The notes under the pieces were generated by a model. The model was not told the origin of the DNA and ran no database searches. It saw nothing but the letters and a program-made list of their open reading frames with translations. From NCBI RefSeq assembly GCF_006788895.1, contig NZ_VFRA01000001.1:310001-374000 (forward strand): 64,000 nt of DNA, written 5' to 3'. Shown piece after piece: positions 17,913 through 26,298 of the stretch; positions within the stretch are counted from its first letter, which is position 1, and every line of letters begins with the position of its first letter. Both the position numbers and the translations under genes were made by a program. Source of the DNA: Rhodoglobus vestalii (lineage in GTDB: Bacteria; Actinomycetota; Actinomycetes; Actinomycetales; Microbacteriaceae).

Positions 17913-18359
17913 CTAGGAAGGCGCCGGGGTAAGTAGTCGGTCGAGCTCGGCCCGTACAGCGGCCAATTTAGGGGCACCGCCGATTCGAACCTGCAGTTCG
18001 CCGTTGCCATCAAGTATGAAGATCGTTGGGGACTGCAACAGAGTGAACTGGTTTGCGATCTCAGGTCGCGACGTCACATCGATATCGACGTGAACGATCG
18101 CCCCACTTCCATCGTCGAGTTCTTCGGCAAGGCCACTCAATAGTGTGTGAGTTGTCTTGCACGGGGCGCAAACCTGGGTCGAGAACTGCAGCAGGGTCGC
18201 TCGTGAACCGAATGCCGGCGCATCCGGAATCGTAATGCGGTTCTCGGATGTTGCACCAGTGCGCGACGACCGCTGAATGCGACCACTCTGGGAACGCCAC
18301 AGTAGCCCCAGTACAGTCGATAAGACCACTAAGCCGATCAAGACGGATGCGGTTTCCAC
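17913..18359 (-). CDS. membrane-anchored thioredoxin-family protein
   Basis: A 148-residue protein with an N-terminal membrane anchor (residues 2-22) and a thioredoxin domain (about 45-145). The active site is Cys64-Ala-Pro-Cys67 in QVCAPCK, and SPTIFI supplies the cis-Pro. GTG at 18359 is chosen because GAAGAGG sits eight bases upstream and the anchor then starts at once; a GTG three codons upstream is the alternative. It is on the same strand as the DUF4395 gene and probably shares a transcript. It likely reduces or exchanges disulfides on the outer face of the membrane. Confidence 0.8.
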   Translation of the reverse strand: METASVLIGLVVLSTVLGLLWRSQSGRIQRSSRTGATSENRITIPDAPAFGSRATLLQFSTQVCAPCKTTHTLLSGLAEELDDGSGAIVHVDIDVTSRPEIANQFTLLQSPTIFILDGNGELQVRIGGAPKLAAVRAELDRLLTPAPS

Positions 18360-18612
18360 AGGATTCACCTCTTCATAATATTTTACGGTGGGTTGCACCG
18401 GGTTTTTGTGACGCGACGTTACGGGCGATGGCGGTATCGGCTGCCAGCGGCGCCCTGATGTTGGGCTCGGGGTGCTGCGGACGAGTTGCTCCGTCGCGTT
18501 CATTCGCATGATCGCGTGCTGCAGGCCCGTCGTCGTCTTCGTGTGAAACAACGGAGCCGAGGCCACTATTCCAACCAGCGCAGCTAGTGCCTAAGCGCCA
18601 GTTCGAACATCG

Positions 18613-19614
18613 TCAAAGCGGAAAGTGACAACCAGCGGCAATGACGTAAAGATAAGGTCCGTGCACTGACGTAGCAACAACGGCGAATGCTGTTGCCACG
18701 GCGCCGATAACTGCGATCGGGGCAATCGCCGAACGAATCGGTGGCGGTGTAACCAGATTGCCGATGCGATCGGGGCCGGCAGCATTCAGAAGTGCTTGCG
18801 CCATGATCGGCTCCGGTCCCGCTCGACCAACTGTTTGTGGTTTCCCAAGTTTGAGTAGCGCGCCGGCTAGGGCTGGTGTTCCGGCGGACCGGCGGGCCGC
18901 ATCATCCGCCGCGATCTCTAGGTAGTGCGGTACCGCATTTGTTACCGCCGCCATGAGCGGAAGCCAGCGCAGGGGCGCTACCAGCACATCGAGGGCGGCG
19001 AGAACGAGGTGGTGGTGTCCGTGCACGTGCTCTCGTTCGTGGGCGAGAACAGCGACGAGTTCGTGGGTGTGAAGCACCGCGATGAGCGTGTCGGAGATAA
19101 CGATTCCACCGTGGCGTTGCGGCAGAGAGAACGCGGTCGGATGCGGGTCACGCGTCATCAGAACTCGGTGCCCGTAAACAGTGATGCGCTGCGCCCGCCC
19201 GGTAATGTCCCGCGCGCTGGCGGCAGTTCTGCGCCGACGACGCGCTCCACGGGCAACCGCTATTCCCCCGAGCGCCATTAGGGCGGCTGCAGGCAGAAAT
19301 ACAAGGATCGCAGAAGGGACGGCAGTATCGATCGGGCTTGTTGAGGGGAACGGTGTGGCTGCGGCGATGCACCGTTGGCAGACTCCCGTGATCGATGTGG
19401 GCAGAACGGATGGGCCGGTAAACAACCACGCCAGCATGAGACTTAGCGCTGCCGACGCCAATAACCAGAGTGCGACGGTCGCGAGGAGCAGCCCCACGGC
19501 GGTACGGGGCGTGCGCATCAGTGCAGGGGCGGCAGCCCGCACAAGCTTTGGGCCCGCCAGCATTGTCGCCACGAGGGTTGTGGCGAGCAGTAGCGGCACG
19601 ACCAGAGCAGTCAC
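18613..19614 (-). CDS. M56-family membrane metallopeptidase (BlaR1-like)
   Basis: A 333-residue protein with membrane helices at about 2-20, 38-66, 100-125, 215-235 and 295-320 and the zinc motif HEREH in VAVLAHEREHVHGHH, plus the downstream Glu in PHYLEIAADDAA. These are the hallmarks of BlaR1/MecR1-type M56 peptidases, which cleave or inactivate a BlaI repressor after sensing a signal. No penicillin-binding domain is present, so the signal is not a beta-lactam via a fused sensor. Its GTG start overlaps the BlaI stop as GTGA. Confidence 0.88.
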   Translation of the reverse strand: MTALVVPLLLATTLVATMLAGPKLVRAAAPALMRTPRTAVGLLLATVALWLLASAALSLMLAWLFTGPSVLPTSITGVCQRCIAAATPFPSTSPIDTAVPSAILVFLPAAALMALGGIAVARGARRRRRTAASARDITGRAQRITVYGHRVLMTRDPHPTAFSLPQRHGGIVISDTLIAVLHTHELVAVLAHEREHVHGHHHLVLAALDVLVAPLRWLPLMAAVTNAVPHYLEIAADDAARRSAGTPALAGALLKLGKPQTVGRAGPEPIMAQALLNAAGPDRIGNLVTPPPIRSAIAPIAVIGAVATAFAVVATSVHGPYLYVIAAGCHFPL

Positions 19615-20000
19615 GGGCGATCCTTCTGCTGCTCGAGGTACTCGCGGAGAAGATTGAGATCGTGCGAGTCAATCGAGTCGACGAAGTGCAGTATCGCGGC
19701 GGCACGATCGCGGCTGGTATCGAGTGCGACCTCCATCAGGCGGGCCGTGTGTTGTTCTCGGGTGCAGCGCGCCGTGTATTTTACGGCGCGGCCTTCACGC
19801 GAGGAAACAATCAGCTTTTTGCGGTCAAGATTCCCCAGCACAGTCGCGATCGTTGTGTAGGCGTGTTGTGCGCCGAGCTGCACTATTACTTCCCGAATAG
19901 TGAGGGGTTCCGAATCCCACAGCGCATCCATGACGTGCTGCTCGAGACTGCCCAGCGGCAGCGGTCGACACCGTGTTTCGGAGTCTAGTTTCTCGCTCAT
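19611..20000 (-). CDS. BlaI/MecI/CopY-family repressor
   Basis: A 129-residue winged-helix repressor: PLGSLEQHVMDALWDSEPLT, TIREVIVQLG, AYTTIATVLGNLDRKKLIV, and the dimerisation helix DSIDSHDLNLLREYLEQQ. The ATG (MSEKLDSET) overlaps the upstream membrane gene's stop as ATGA; a longer open frame upstream is only antisense. It partners with the M56 peptidase. The ACTAT/ATAGT dyads in the promoter at 20.6 kb fit the five-base-arm dyads bound by this family. Confidence 0.92.
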   Translation of the reverse strand: MSEKLDSETRCRPLPLGSLEQHVMDALWDSEPLTIREVIVQLGAQHAYTTIATVLGNLDRKKLIVSSREGRAVKYTARCTREQHTARLMEVALDTSRDRAAAILHFVDSIDSHDLNLLREYLEQQKDRP

Positions 20001-20584
20001 ACGCTGACTGCCTGTTTCGCGACGGGCGCTGGGCAGGCAATCTGCCCGCGCAGCCTCCAGACCATGGCGACTGCCGAAAAGATAAGCGCGCCTGCCGCTA
20101 GGAACGGCTGGAGCGGCGCAAACCAGGCCAATGCCCCCGTGTAGCCGAGCGCAAGCAAAGCGATCTTGTTGCAGACTGGGCAGCCGACCGCGAACCACGC
20201 GAGCATTCCCCCGGTGATCGCAAAACGCCCGGTGCGGCGTTCTTCGCGTTCCCTCGAGGAGGGCGCTGGGGCGGTTGCGTCGACATCTGCCCCTTGTAGG
20301 TCGCCGGTCGCAGCGCTGCTGGGCGGGCGAATGTAGGTGGCGATCAAGATACCTGTCATGGCGGAGGTGACGACCCACACGGGGTAGTTCCACCACACGG
20401 GGGGAATCTCGCGAGTGAAGAGGGTGTTGGGAATCAGAACTGTCGCGATTCCGATGACAACTCCAACGGCGATCGTCGCCGTTGCCGCGACGAAAATCTG
20501 CCGCGGGGTCCATGCGCGCAAGGCCTGAACGGCCAATCCAAGGGACTCTGTGGCCGCGGTAAGCCAACGACGGTTCCGGTTCAT
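19997..20584 (-). CDS. membrane protein with CPVC motif, first gene of the BlaI operon
   Basis: A 195-residue protein with about four membrane helices (residues 31-51, 68-84, 122-148, 155-175) and a long charged loop (88-120). GCPVCNK places Cys135 and Cys138 in the third helix, a CxxC in the membrane that suggests thiol/disulfide electron transfer or metal binding. The ATG at 20584 is used; its stop overlaps the BlaI start by four bases. Being first behind the dyad array it should be the most strongly regulated gene. I do not recognise a named family. Confidence 0.7.
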   Translation of the reverse strand: MNRNRRWLTAATESLGLAVQALRAWTPRQIFVAATATIAVGVVIGIATVLIPNTLFTREIPPVWWNYPVWVVTSAMTGILIATYIRPPSSAATGDLQGADVDATAPAPSSREREERRTGRFAITGGMLAWFAVGCPVCNKIALLALGYTGALAWFAPLQPFLAAGALIFSAVAMVWRLRGQIACPAPVAKQAVSV

Positions 20585-20608
20585 GCTTACTACTATGCCT
20601 GATGGTTT

Positions 20609-20641
20609 ACTATCGTGCATAGTCGACTATGTTGGATAGTC
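20609..20641. promoter_or_regulatory. array of BlaI-type dyads in a divergent promoter
   Basis: Two inverted repeats with five-base spacers follow each other: ACTAT-cgtgc-ATAGT (20609-20623) and GACTAT-gttgg-ATAGTC (20625-20641). Between them, the arms also form the perfect palindrome CATAGTCGACTATG (20618-20631). A further ACTAT half-site is at 20592-20596. The region separates the BlaI operon from the DsbA/CcdA genes. The arrangement suits binding of several BlaI dimers controlling both directions; binding itself is inferred. Confidence 0.65.
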
Positions 20642-20665
20642 GATTGTATTGTGAGAGGACCGTCG

Positions 20666-21418
20666 ATGAGTGAGCAGGCAAAACCCGCCAGTAGGGCAAA
20701 ACGTGGAGTACGGAGCTGGCTCGTTCCGGGCGGAATCATCGTGATCGCCGGTCTGTTGCTCGCCACAGTGATTGTGCAAGCACAACCAGAGCAGTCCGCC
20801 ACCACTGCGGTTAACGAATCTGCCGACGGCAGCGCGACCGCGCCCTCTGAGCTGCCAGACCTCACCCAGTTCGAATACCGTGATCCCTCAGATGTTCAAG
20901 CAATAGGCCCTGTCGATGCCCCGGTCGCTCTCGTGGTGTTCTCCGACTACCAGTGCCAGTTCTGCGCGAAATGGACTCAGAGCACGTTGCCGGAGATGAT
21001 GAAGTATGCGGAGGCCGGAGATCTGCGCATCGAATGGCGCGACATCAACATGTACGGCGAAGCCTCCGATCGGGCCTCCCGCGCAGCCCACGCGGCCGGA
21101 CTCCAGTCGAAGTTTTGGGAATACCACAACGCCCTCTACCCCAATGGAACCCACCGCTCAGAAGCAGAACTGAGCCTCGATGCCCTCGTCACCGTTGCCA
21201 CAGAGTTGGGTCTCGACACGGAAAAATTTGTCGCCGATCTGAACTCCCCCGCCGTTCTCGCGACGATCAATAAACGTGCTGAAGAAGCCCGCCAGCTCGG
21301 TGTGACCGGCACACCCTCCTTCCTCCTTAACGGAGAACCTATTGTCGGAGCCCAACCAACCGCACTATTCGTGGATACCATCGATAGCCTTCTTCTCGAC
21401 GCCGAAAGCGGTCAATAG
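20666..21418 (+). CDS. DsbA-family membrane-anchored thiol oxidoreductase
   Basis: A 250-residue protein: basic N terminus, membrane anchor at about 19-38, then a thioredoxin/DsbA domain with Cys97-Gln-Phe-Cys100 in SDYQCQFC, and the cis-Pro loop GTPSFLLNGEPI. Such proteins oxidise or isomerise disulfides in exported proteins in actinobacteria. ATG at 20666 has GAGAGG eight bases upstream. It is directly followed by the CcdA gene and is divergent from the BlaI operon. Confidence 0.9.
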   Translation: MSEQAKPASRAKRGVRSWLVPGGIIVIAGLLLATVIVQAQPEQSATTAVNESADGSATAPSELPDLTQFEYRDPSDVQAIGPVDAPVALVVFSDYQCQFCAKWTQSTLPEMMKYAEAGDLRIEWRDINMYGEASDRASRAAHAAGLQSKFWEYHNALYPNGTHRSEAELSLDALVTVATELGLDTEKFVADLNSPAVLATINKRAEEARQLGVTGTPSFLLNGEPIVGAQPTALFVDTIDSLLLDAESGQ

Positions 21419-22333
21419 GTGGAGATAGGCTTACTCACCGCCTTCCTCGGCGGGATGCTGGCGCTCCTCAGCCCGTGCGGTGCGCTCCTGCTGCCCGCCT
21501 TCTTCGCCTCCACCGTGGGAACGAAGATGCAGCTGCTCGTCCACGGCTCAGTCTTCTATATTGGGCTCGCCGTCACCCTCGTTCCCTTCGGTCTTGGCCT
21601 GGGGGCGCTGGGGGCGCTGCTCATCTCGGAGCGCGGTCTCATCATCGCCATCACGGCCGTCGTTCTTGTCATCCTCGGCATCGCCCAAATCTTTGGATTT
21701 GGTTTCGATCTTTCCCGGATGCTCCCCGGAGCGTCCAAACTGCAGGAGTCGGCATCCACCCGCACCGGGCTGCTGCGAACCCTCCTGTTGGGTGCTGTCG
21801 GCGGTGTCGCCGGGTTCTGTGCCGGGCCCATCCTCGGCGCAATCCTCACCCTCGCCTTCGGTCAAAGCAACCTCTGGAATGCCGGTGCGCTGCTCGCCGT
21901 TTACGGGCTCGGGATGGTGGTGCCGTTGGTTATCATCGCGGCCCTCTGGCAAAAGATGAGCGCTCGCGGGCGCCGAGTGTTACGAGGACGAACGTTTACT
22001 GTGCTGGGGCGCGAACTGCACAGCACCTCGGTCATCACCGGAACTCTCATCGTTGGCGTGGGCGCCCTCTTTTGGTTCACGAACGGTCTTGTCAGCATGC
22101 CCACCCTGATCCCCACCGATGTGCAGGTGTGGATTCAGCAACGCGGCGCTCTGCTCGCAAACCCCATCATCGACGCTGTCGCAATCCTCCTGCTGGCCGC
22201 GATTGCGCTAACGATTTGGGGTGTGCGGAACCGTCGGCGGGCTACGCAGAAGCAGAATGCTCAGGATGCTTCTGTTCACGCTTCGACGCCGTCACCGGAA
22301 TCAGCTGTCGGGCCGTCACAACAACAAAAATGA
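21419..22333 (+). CDS. CcdA/DsbD-type transmembrane electron-transfer protein
   Basis: A 304-residue protein with about six membrane helices. LSPCGALLLPAFF and GFCAGPILGAILT hold the two conserved membrane cysteines that pass electrons from cytoplasmic thioredoxin to extracytoplasmic thiol proteins. GTG starts at the base after the stop of the DsbA-like gene, so the pair is coupled. The hydrophilic tail (RRRATQKQNAQDASVH) overlaps antisense with the 3' end of the next gene by 92 bases. It probably reduces the neighbouring thioredoxin- or DsbA-like protein. Confidence 0.88.
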   Translation: MEIGLLTAFLGGMLALLSPCGALLLPAFFASTVGTKMQLLVHGSVFYIGLAVTLVPFGLGLGALGALLISERGLIIAITAVVLVILGIAQIFGFGFDLSRMLPGASKLQESASTRTGLLRTLLLGAVGGVAGFCAGPILGAILTLAFGQSNLWNAGALLAVYGLGMVVPLVIIAALWQKMSARGRRVLRGRTFTVLGRELHSTSVITGTLIVGVGALFWFTNGLVSMPTLIPTDVQVWIQQRGALLANPIIDAVAILLLAAIALTIWGVRNRRRATQKQNAQDASVHASTPSPESAVGPSQQQK

Positions 22334-22730
22334 TTAGCAGCACAAATGAGGTTCCGTCGGCCGCGATATAGAAGTAGTGCCAGAGCGAGCCGGCTGTCTC
22401 CTGCCCGGCGAGCAGGGCATCCGTTCGCGCATTGAGCGGCGGCCGGATGACTAACACCTGAATCAGCAGCACCACCCAGAGCCCGATCAACAGTCCCCAC
22501 TGCGATCGCGAGGCGCGTGGGCGGATCATCGCGGCAGTCAGAAACACGAGCAGCACGAGCGCCGTCATGTTCATGGCGGGGAACACCAGACGGCCAATAC
22601 CGAGCCCCAATTCGAGTGTGATCCCGGGTGCTTGAAATTTCAGCGGTGTCTCCAGGAACGAGATGGCGATGATTAGCCCCAACCAGATTGCGGGGATCAC
22701 AAGGCGGAGTGTGAGACTAGCGCGCTGCAT
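22242..22730 (-). CDS. four-helix membrane protein, unknown function
   Basis: A 162-residue protein with membrane helices at about 7-25, 45-65, 72-95 and 125-145. SFLETPLKFQAPGITLELGLG followed by a conserved GRLVFPAMN is a pattern I associate with widespread uncharacterised membrane proteins. The start ATG is at 22730. The last 92 bases overlap the CcdA gene tail to tail, which is unusually long for convergent genes and may couple the two by antisense transcription. Placement next to the thiol-redox genes may be accidental. Confidence 0.65.
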   Translation of the reverse strand: MQRASLTLRLVIPAIWLGLIIAISFLETPLKFQAPGITLELGLGIGRLVFPAMNMTALVLLVFLTAAMIRPRASRSQWGLLIGLWVVLLIQVLVIRPPLNARTDALLAGQETAGSLWHYFYIAADGTSFVLLIIFVVVTARQLIPVTASKREQKHPEHSASA

Positions 22731-23377
22731 GGTTCCAACCTATCGGAGTCGCCTGCCACGTGATTCGAGGTGTTCGTGGGTGTTCGTAGGTGAGGGGTGG
22801 GTGCTCGTGTGACTCATCAAACGTTCTGAGATTTGCAGCAAACGACTGGCCCTTCCACGCCGCCTCAAGCGCTCGGCCCGTTCCGCAAGCAAACCCACGC
22901 CACAGGACCCTGAAGGGCTGACGCAGACCGCTGCCGCCCCGCGAAATGTTCAGTGCTTGACGGGTACGAGCGTGATTTTCTGCCCCAGCGCCTCAGCCAA
23001 ACGAAGGAGTGTCGTCGGGCCATGTCGTCTTCGCGCGATCCGCAAGCTCCGCGACCTTCTTTGCCATGGCGGCTCCTTCACTCTTCTCTAAATTATGTGC
23101 TGAACACATACAGCATCAACTGGTGCGTTGCCGTTTCCAACGTTCGTGGAGCTTGCGCGCCTTCACAATCTCACGCTGCTAACGTTTATCTGAGGGGGTC
23201 AGCCTTATTGTTGTAACAGTGGTGGAGCAAGACAATTTTTTCGCCGTGGAAGGTGCGCAGCCGTCCACCATCAGTTGGTCCTTGTCATCTGAAGTTTCGG
23301 ACATCTTCCTGCATTCCTCATTCGCTACTCTTGCTTCCGCGTAGCGGGCGGGGCAGATAGGCGCCTAGTCTTCTCGC
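22731..23377. other. 647-base spacer with one gene relic
   Basis: No intact gene of convincing quality. The only coding signal is the frameshifted helix-turn-helix relic at 22950-23067. Open readings on the plus strand here are its antisense. The rest shows no RNA gene or repeat that I can see. Confidence 0.5.
22950..23067 (-). pseudogene. frameshifted helix-turn-helix (antitoxin-like) relic
   Basis: AAGGAG and ATG at 23067 start MAKKVAELADRAKTTWPDDT, which then stops early. The next frame continues with LLRLAEALGQKITLVPVKH and a stop at 22950. LLRLAEALG...ITLVP is the usual C-terminal end of Xre/HipB-like regulators, so the two pieces look like one small regulator with an internal deletion and frameshift. 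No partner toxin is visible next to it. Confidence 0.4.
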
Positions 23378-24103
23378 ATGAATGAGCTCAACTGGGATGG
23401 CTACCTCAACATCCGCGATTTGGGTGGCCTGCCGACTTCGCTTTCGATCACAGGCTTCACTGCGACTGGGCGAATTGCCTGTGGTCCGCGCCGAGAACGC
23501 CTAACCGCGGCCGGTTGGGCTGAGGCACGCAAGTGGGGCCTCAGCTCAGTGGTAGATCTCCGTTGCGCTTACGAAATCGGTGCTGGACAGGGTGACCCCG
23601 AAACCGCAGCGGAAGCTGCCGCCGACATCACCATCGTGAACGCCCCGACCGAAGATCAAGACGACGCCGAGTTCATGTGGGTCTGCACCCCCATCCTTGA
23701 CTCCCCGGAGTACTGGGCTCACAACTGGCGCCTCCAACCCCACTTGGTACGCGGAGCTCTCGAAGCAATTGCAGCTTCACAACCTGGCACGCTCGTGCAC
23801 TGCAGCGCAGGACGCGACCGCACGGGGATGATCAGCGCCCTCCTCCTCGGCAATGCCGGAGTCTCCCCGGATGCCGTAGCAGCTGATTACGCGGCTTCCG
23901 TTCACGCGATGGCGAGCGTCACGCAACTTGCACCCGGCCTCGCCGCTGAACGAGTCCGGTCGCCTGAAGAAGTTGACGAGTAGATGCTCGACAAACTGCC
24001 CATCGTTCGTGATGCTGCTGAGCGAACTGACGAGATTTTTGACCAGCTTGGCGTATCGGGAGCATCACGGGCGCGCTTGCGCTCCCTGCTCATTGAGCGC
24101 TAG
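23378..24103 (+). pseudogene. tyrosine phosphatase with an in-frame TAG
   Basis: Residues 1-201 form a protein-tyrosine phosphatase of the bacterial lipid/tyrosine phosphatase type: NWDGYLNIRDLGGLPT, then the catalytic loop HCSAGRDRTG with Cys142 and Arg148. A TAG at 23981-23983 stops the frame, but the same frame goes on for another 39 codons (MLDKLPIVRDAAERTDEIFD to LRSLLIER) to 24103, which is the C-terminal helical part expected of this family. A single nonsense change therefore appears to split a 241-codon gene. The first 201 residues contain the whole catalytic loop and may still work; the tail could restart at the ATG right after the TAG. Confidence 0.7.
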
Positions 24104-24118
24104 TTACGAGCAGAAACG

Positions 24119-24694
24119 TCACCACTCCGGCATCAATTTTTTCCACGGGTGTTCGTCGGGAAGCCCGACACGTTCTCCCATTGCGTACTCCCGGAACACA
24201 TCCGGAAGCAAGACCGGAGCTTCATAGGCCGAATGGTCGAGTAGATCCCACCGCCCTTCGTAGCCTGCGAATTGCTCTCGGTATACCCGAGACATCGATA
24301 CCGGAGCATTTCGCTTTCCTGGTTTTCTGCCCGGCTCGGTAAGCCAATGCATATGGGTGATCCAAGCGGCAGCAGCAACATGTGCTCGAGGTACTACAAA
24401 CCCACTCAACGGCCGGCTGTTGTCAGGGTGGATCGAGACCATCACAAACCATTCTCGATCGCTCTTCGGCGCCCCTTGAGCTTTCGTGCCAAGAGGCCAA
24501 TTCACGTGGGAATCCAACCCGCGGGCTGACTTGACTTGAACTTCGATCATCGGGCGTTCCTCGGTTGTCTTGACCGCGAGGATGTCAGTACGTTCCAGAC
24601 CGTCACGCGTCATTGCTGGTGCCCAGTCACGACGGGCTAGCTCACTCGCAACCCAGTGCTCACCAATTGTTTTCGTCTGCTTCGTATCAGCCAT
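24119..24694 (-). CDS. PD-(D/E)XK-like protein, unknown function
   Basis: A 191-residue soluble protein. GEHWVASELARRDW carries Glu12, followed by RTDILAV with Asp37 and IEVQVKSA with Glu51, Gln53 and Lys55. This spacing is the E...D...(E/Q)xK core of the restriction endonuclease-like fold, like small proteins annotated as endonuclease-related. The C-terminal half (WKKL, EGRWDLLDHSAYEAPVLLP) is family-specific. No methyltransferase is nearby, so a classic restriction role is unlikely. It lies convergent to the tyrosine phosphatase. Confidence 0.6.
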   Translation of the reverse strand: MADTKQTKTIGEHWVASELARRDWAPAMTRDGLERTDILAVKTTEERPMIEVQVKSARGLDSHVNWPLGTKAQGAPKSDREWFVMVSIHPDNSRPLSGFVVPRAHVAAAAWITHMHWLTEPGRKPGKRNAPVSMSRVYREQFAGYEGRWDLLDHSAYEAPVLLPDVFREYAMGERVGLPDEHPWKKLMPEW

Positions 24695-24957
24695 GCTGCG
24701 AGCGTAGTAGCAAACACCTCGATGACGGACACGGAATTGCTTCGTCCACGTGCGCTAATGGCTGGCGCTCCGGAAAACCCAGAACGGTCGACCGATCTTC
24801 TGCCCGCTGGACACTATTCGCTTCACTTCAGGCTATCTACCGAATACGTGAATGCGCCGACCGAAAACCAAGACGGAGGGCATGGCAGGTATATACGCCG
24901 ACGTGCTCAGAATCGATGGTCTGAAGATCGTGCGGTGACGCAACCTCGACTGCACGC

Positions 24958-25611
24958 TTACGCGCTCCGCAGCAGTTCCGCGACCACGGGCGTAAGCGCA
25001 CGCCCGAGCGTCTCGTGCTGGTTGGCATCCAGGTGCACCCCGTCGACTGTGCTGCTGGTGGTGACGGCGTTCGCGTCGAAGAAAGCACACCCCGTGTCCA
25101 CACTCACCTGCCGGATCGCATCTGCGAGGCCGCGCGAGGCAACATCCCCGCCGGAGAATTTTGGGCCGATGGGGCCGCGAGGGTTGTCGAGCTGCGGTGG
25201 CGCAACGAGGAGAATCGGCGGCACCGGCATCCCCGGCTCGATCGGCGCAGTACGCACGGCGTTAACGACCGCCACCAGACCCGTCGCCGAGTGCCAGGCA
25301 TTGTGCGAATGCATCGACTGGAAGTCGTTCGTGCCGAGCAGGAGTATGACGCAGTCGAGGGGCGACTGCGCTTCGATGACTTGGTGGATGCCAGCGAGCG
25401 CGTTGCGCCCTGGCTTGTACGGGTCGTCGAAGACTGTGCGCCGCCCGTTGAGGCAATCCTCGGTGACGCGGATCCGCTCACCGTCGACGTTGAGCCCCTT
25501 GTGCATCACGCCCGGCCACCGGGAGTCGAACGGGAGCCGCTGCCGAGTCCCGGGGATGATCCCCCACGTGAGCGAGTCGGAGTACACGAGGATGTGCTTC
25601 GTCTCGTCCAT
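24958..25611 (-). CDS. SGNH/GDSL hydrolase (arylesterase-like)
   Basis: A 217-residue esterase. Block I has YSDSLTWG with the nucleophile Ser, block III has LLLGTNDFQ, and block V has DGVHLDANQHETLG with the catalytic Asp and His. The ATG at 25611 is preceded by AAAGGATC. A shorter pattern than carbohydrate esterases and the similarity to TesA/arylesterase-like enzymes suggest a small ester substrate. No signal peptide, so cytoplasmic. The gene stands alone. Confidence 0.85.
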   Translation of the reverse strand: MDETKHILVYSDSLTWGIIPGTRQRLPFDSRWPGVMHKGLNVDGERIRVTEDCLNGRRTVFDDPYKPGRNALAGIHQVIEAQSPLDCVILLLGTNDFQSMHSHNAWHSATGLVAVVNAVRTAPIEPGMPVPPILLVAPPQLDNPRGPIGPKFSGGDVASRGLADAIRQVSVDTGCAFFDANAVTTSSTVDGVHLDANQHETLGRALTPVVAELLRSA

Positions 25612-25687
25612 CTTGATCCTTTCAGTGCAGTCGTTTGCTCGGATACTCGCCACCGGCGTTCTCGAACGTCGCGTCCATAAACACTAA

Positions 25688-26018
25688 CTAAAGTGACTCA
25701 CACGAAGCACACCACACGCTGGCTCTCAACCGGTCTGCCTTGCTCGAAGTCTGGGGTGCCGCGAATCTGCGCGGATCTGGACGCGGAGGTCACTACTTCT
25801 CTCAAGCTCAATGCTCCAGCTCGACACTTGAGACGACCACCGTGAACAACCCCATCGAGGTCATCGACGAGGCGGTGATCCTCCCAGATATCACCGCTGC
25901 CTAAACTAAAACCACTGACCCCATACGGTGAAGCGAAAGCACACCGTTCAAAGGGGCGTCACCGAACCCAGTTACTCTCCGCGAACGGGAGTCTCACCGT
26001 GTCCTCGCTCAAACGCCA
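25688..26018. other. spacer without a recognised gene
   Basis: About 330 bases between the esterase promoter side and the 51-codon reading at 26.0-26.2 kb. A short plus-strand reading ending in EVIDEAVILPDITAA has no start or ribosome site. I see no RNA gene or clear terminator. Confidence 0.4.
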
Positions 26019-26174
26019 TCAGGACCGGTGTTGCCGCTCGGCGAGAAACCGCTCAACTTTAGGCGAGCGGACATAACCAGCAGGAACGCTCCAACGCTCG
26101 ATCTGTGCGGATGCTTGGGTCGACTGCACGACGAACCGCTTGACGGCTTCTTTGTTGACTACACGAGGTTCCAC
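26019..26174 (-). CDS. possible 51-residue basic protein
   Basis: GTG at 26174 with AGAGGTG upstream begins MEPRVVNKEAVKRFVVQSTQ and ends VERFLAERQHRS. The reading has a plausible ribosome site and a mixed hydrophilic composition, with no stop in 51 codons, but no family is recognised. It may be a small DNA- or protein-binding factor, or chance. Confidence 0.35.
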   Translation of the reverse strand: MEPRVVNKEAVKRFVVQSTQASAQIERWSVPAGYVRSPKVERFLAERQHRS

Positions 26175-26298
26175 GATTTACACCTCTTTGCATTTCGATC
26201 CTGACTTCTCAGCTCACCGCGCGGCCGCTCACTGCATGCCTAACCCCTCAATGAACGACATATTTGCAGTCCGGCTCCATTACCAGGCGCGCCCATGA

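Noticed and set aside
20001..20567. Long N-terminal extension of BlaI
   Set aside because: It is out of frame with the overlapping membrane gene and full of Arg and His; BlaI proteins start at the MSEKLD position.
24656..25687. A 343-codon plus-strand reading over the SGNH hydrolase
   Set aside because: Antisense to a real esterase, with basic low-complexity composition and no motif.
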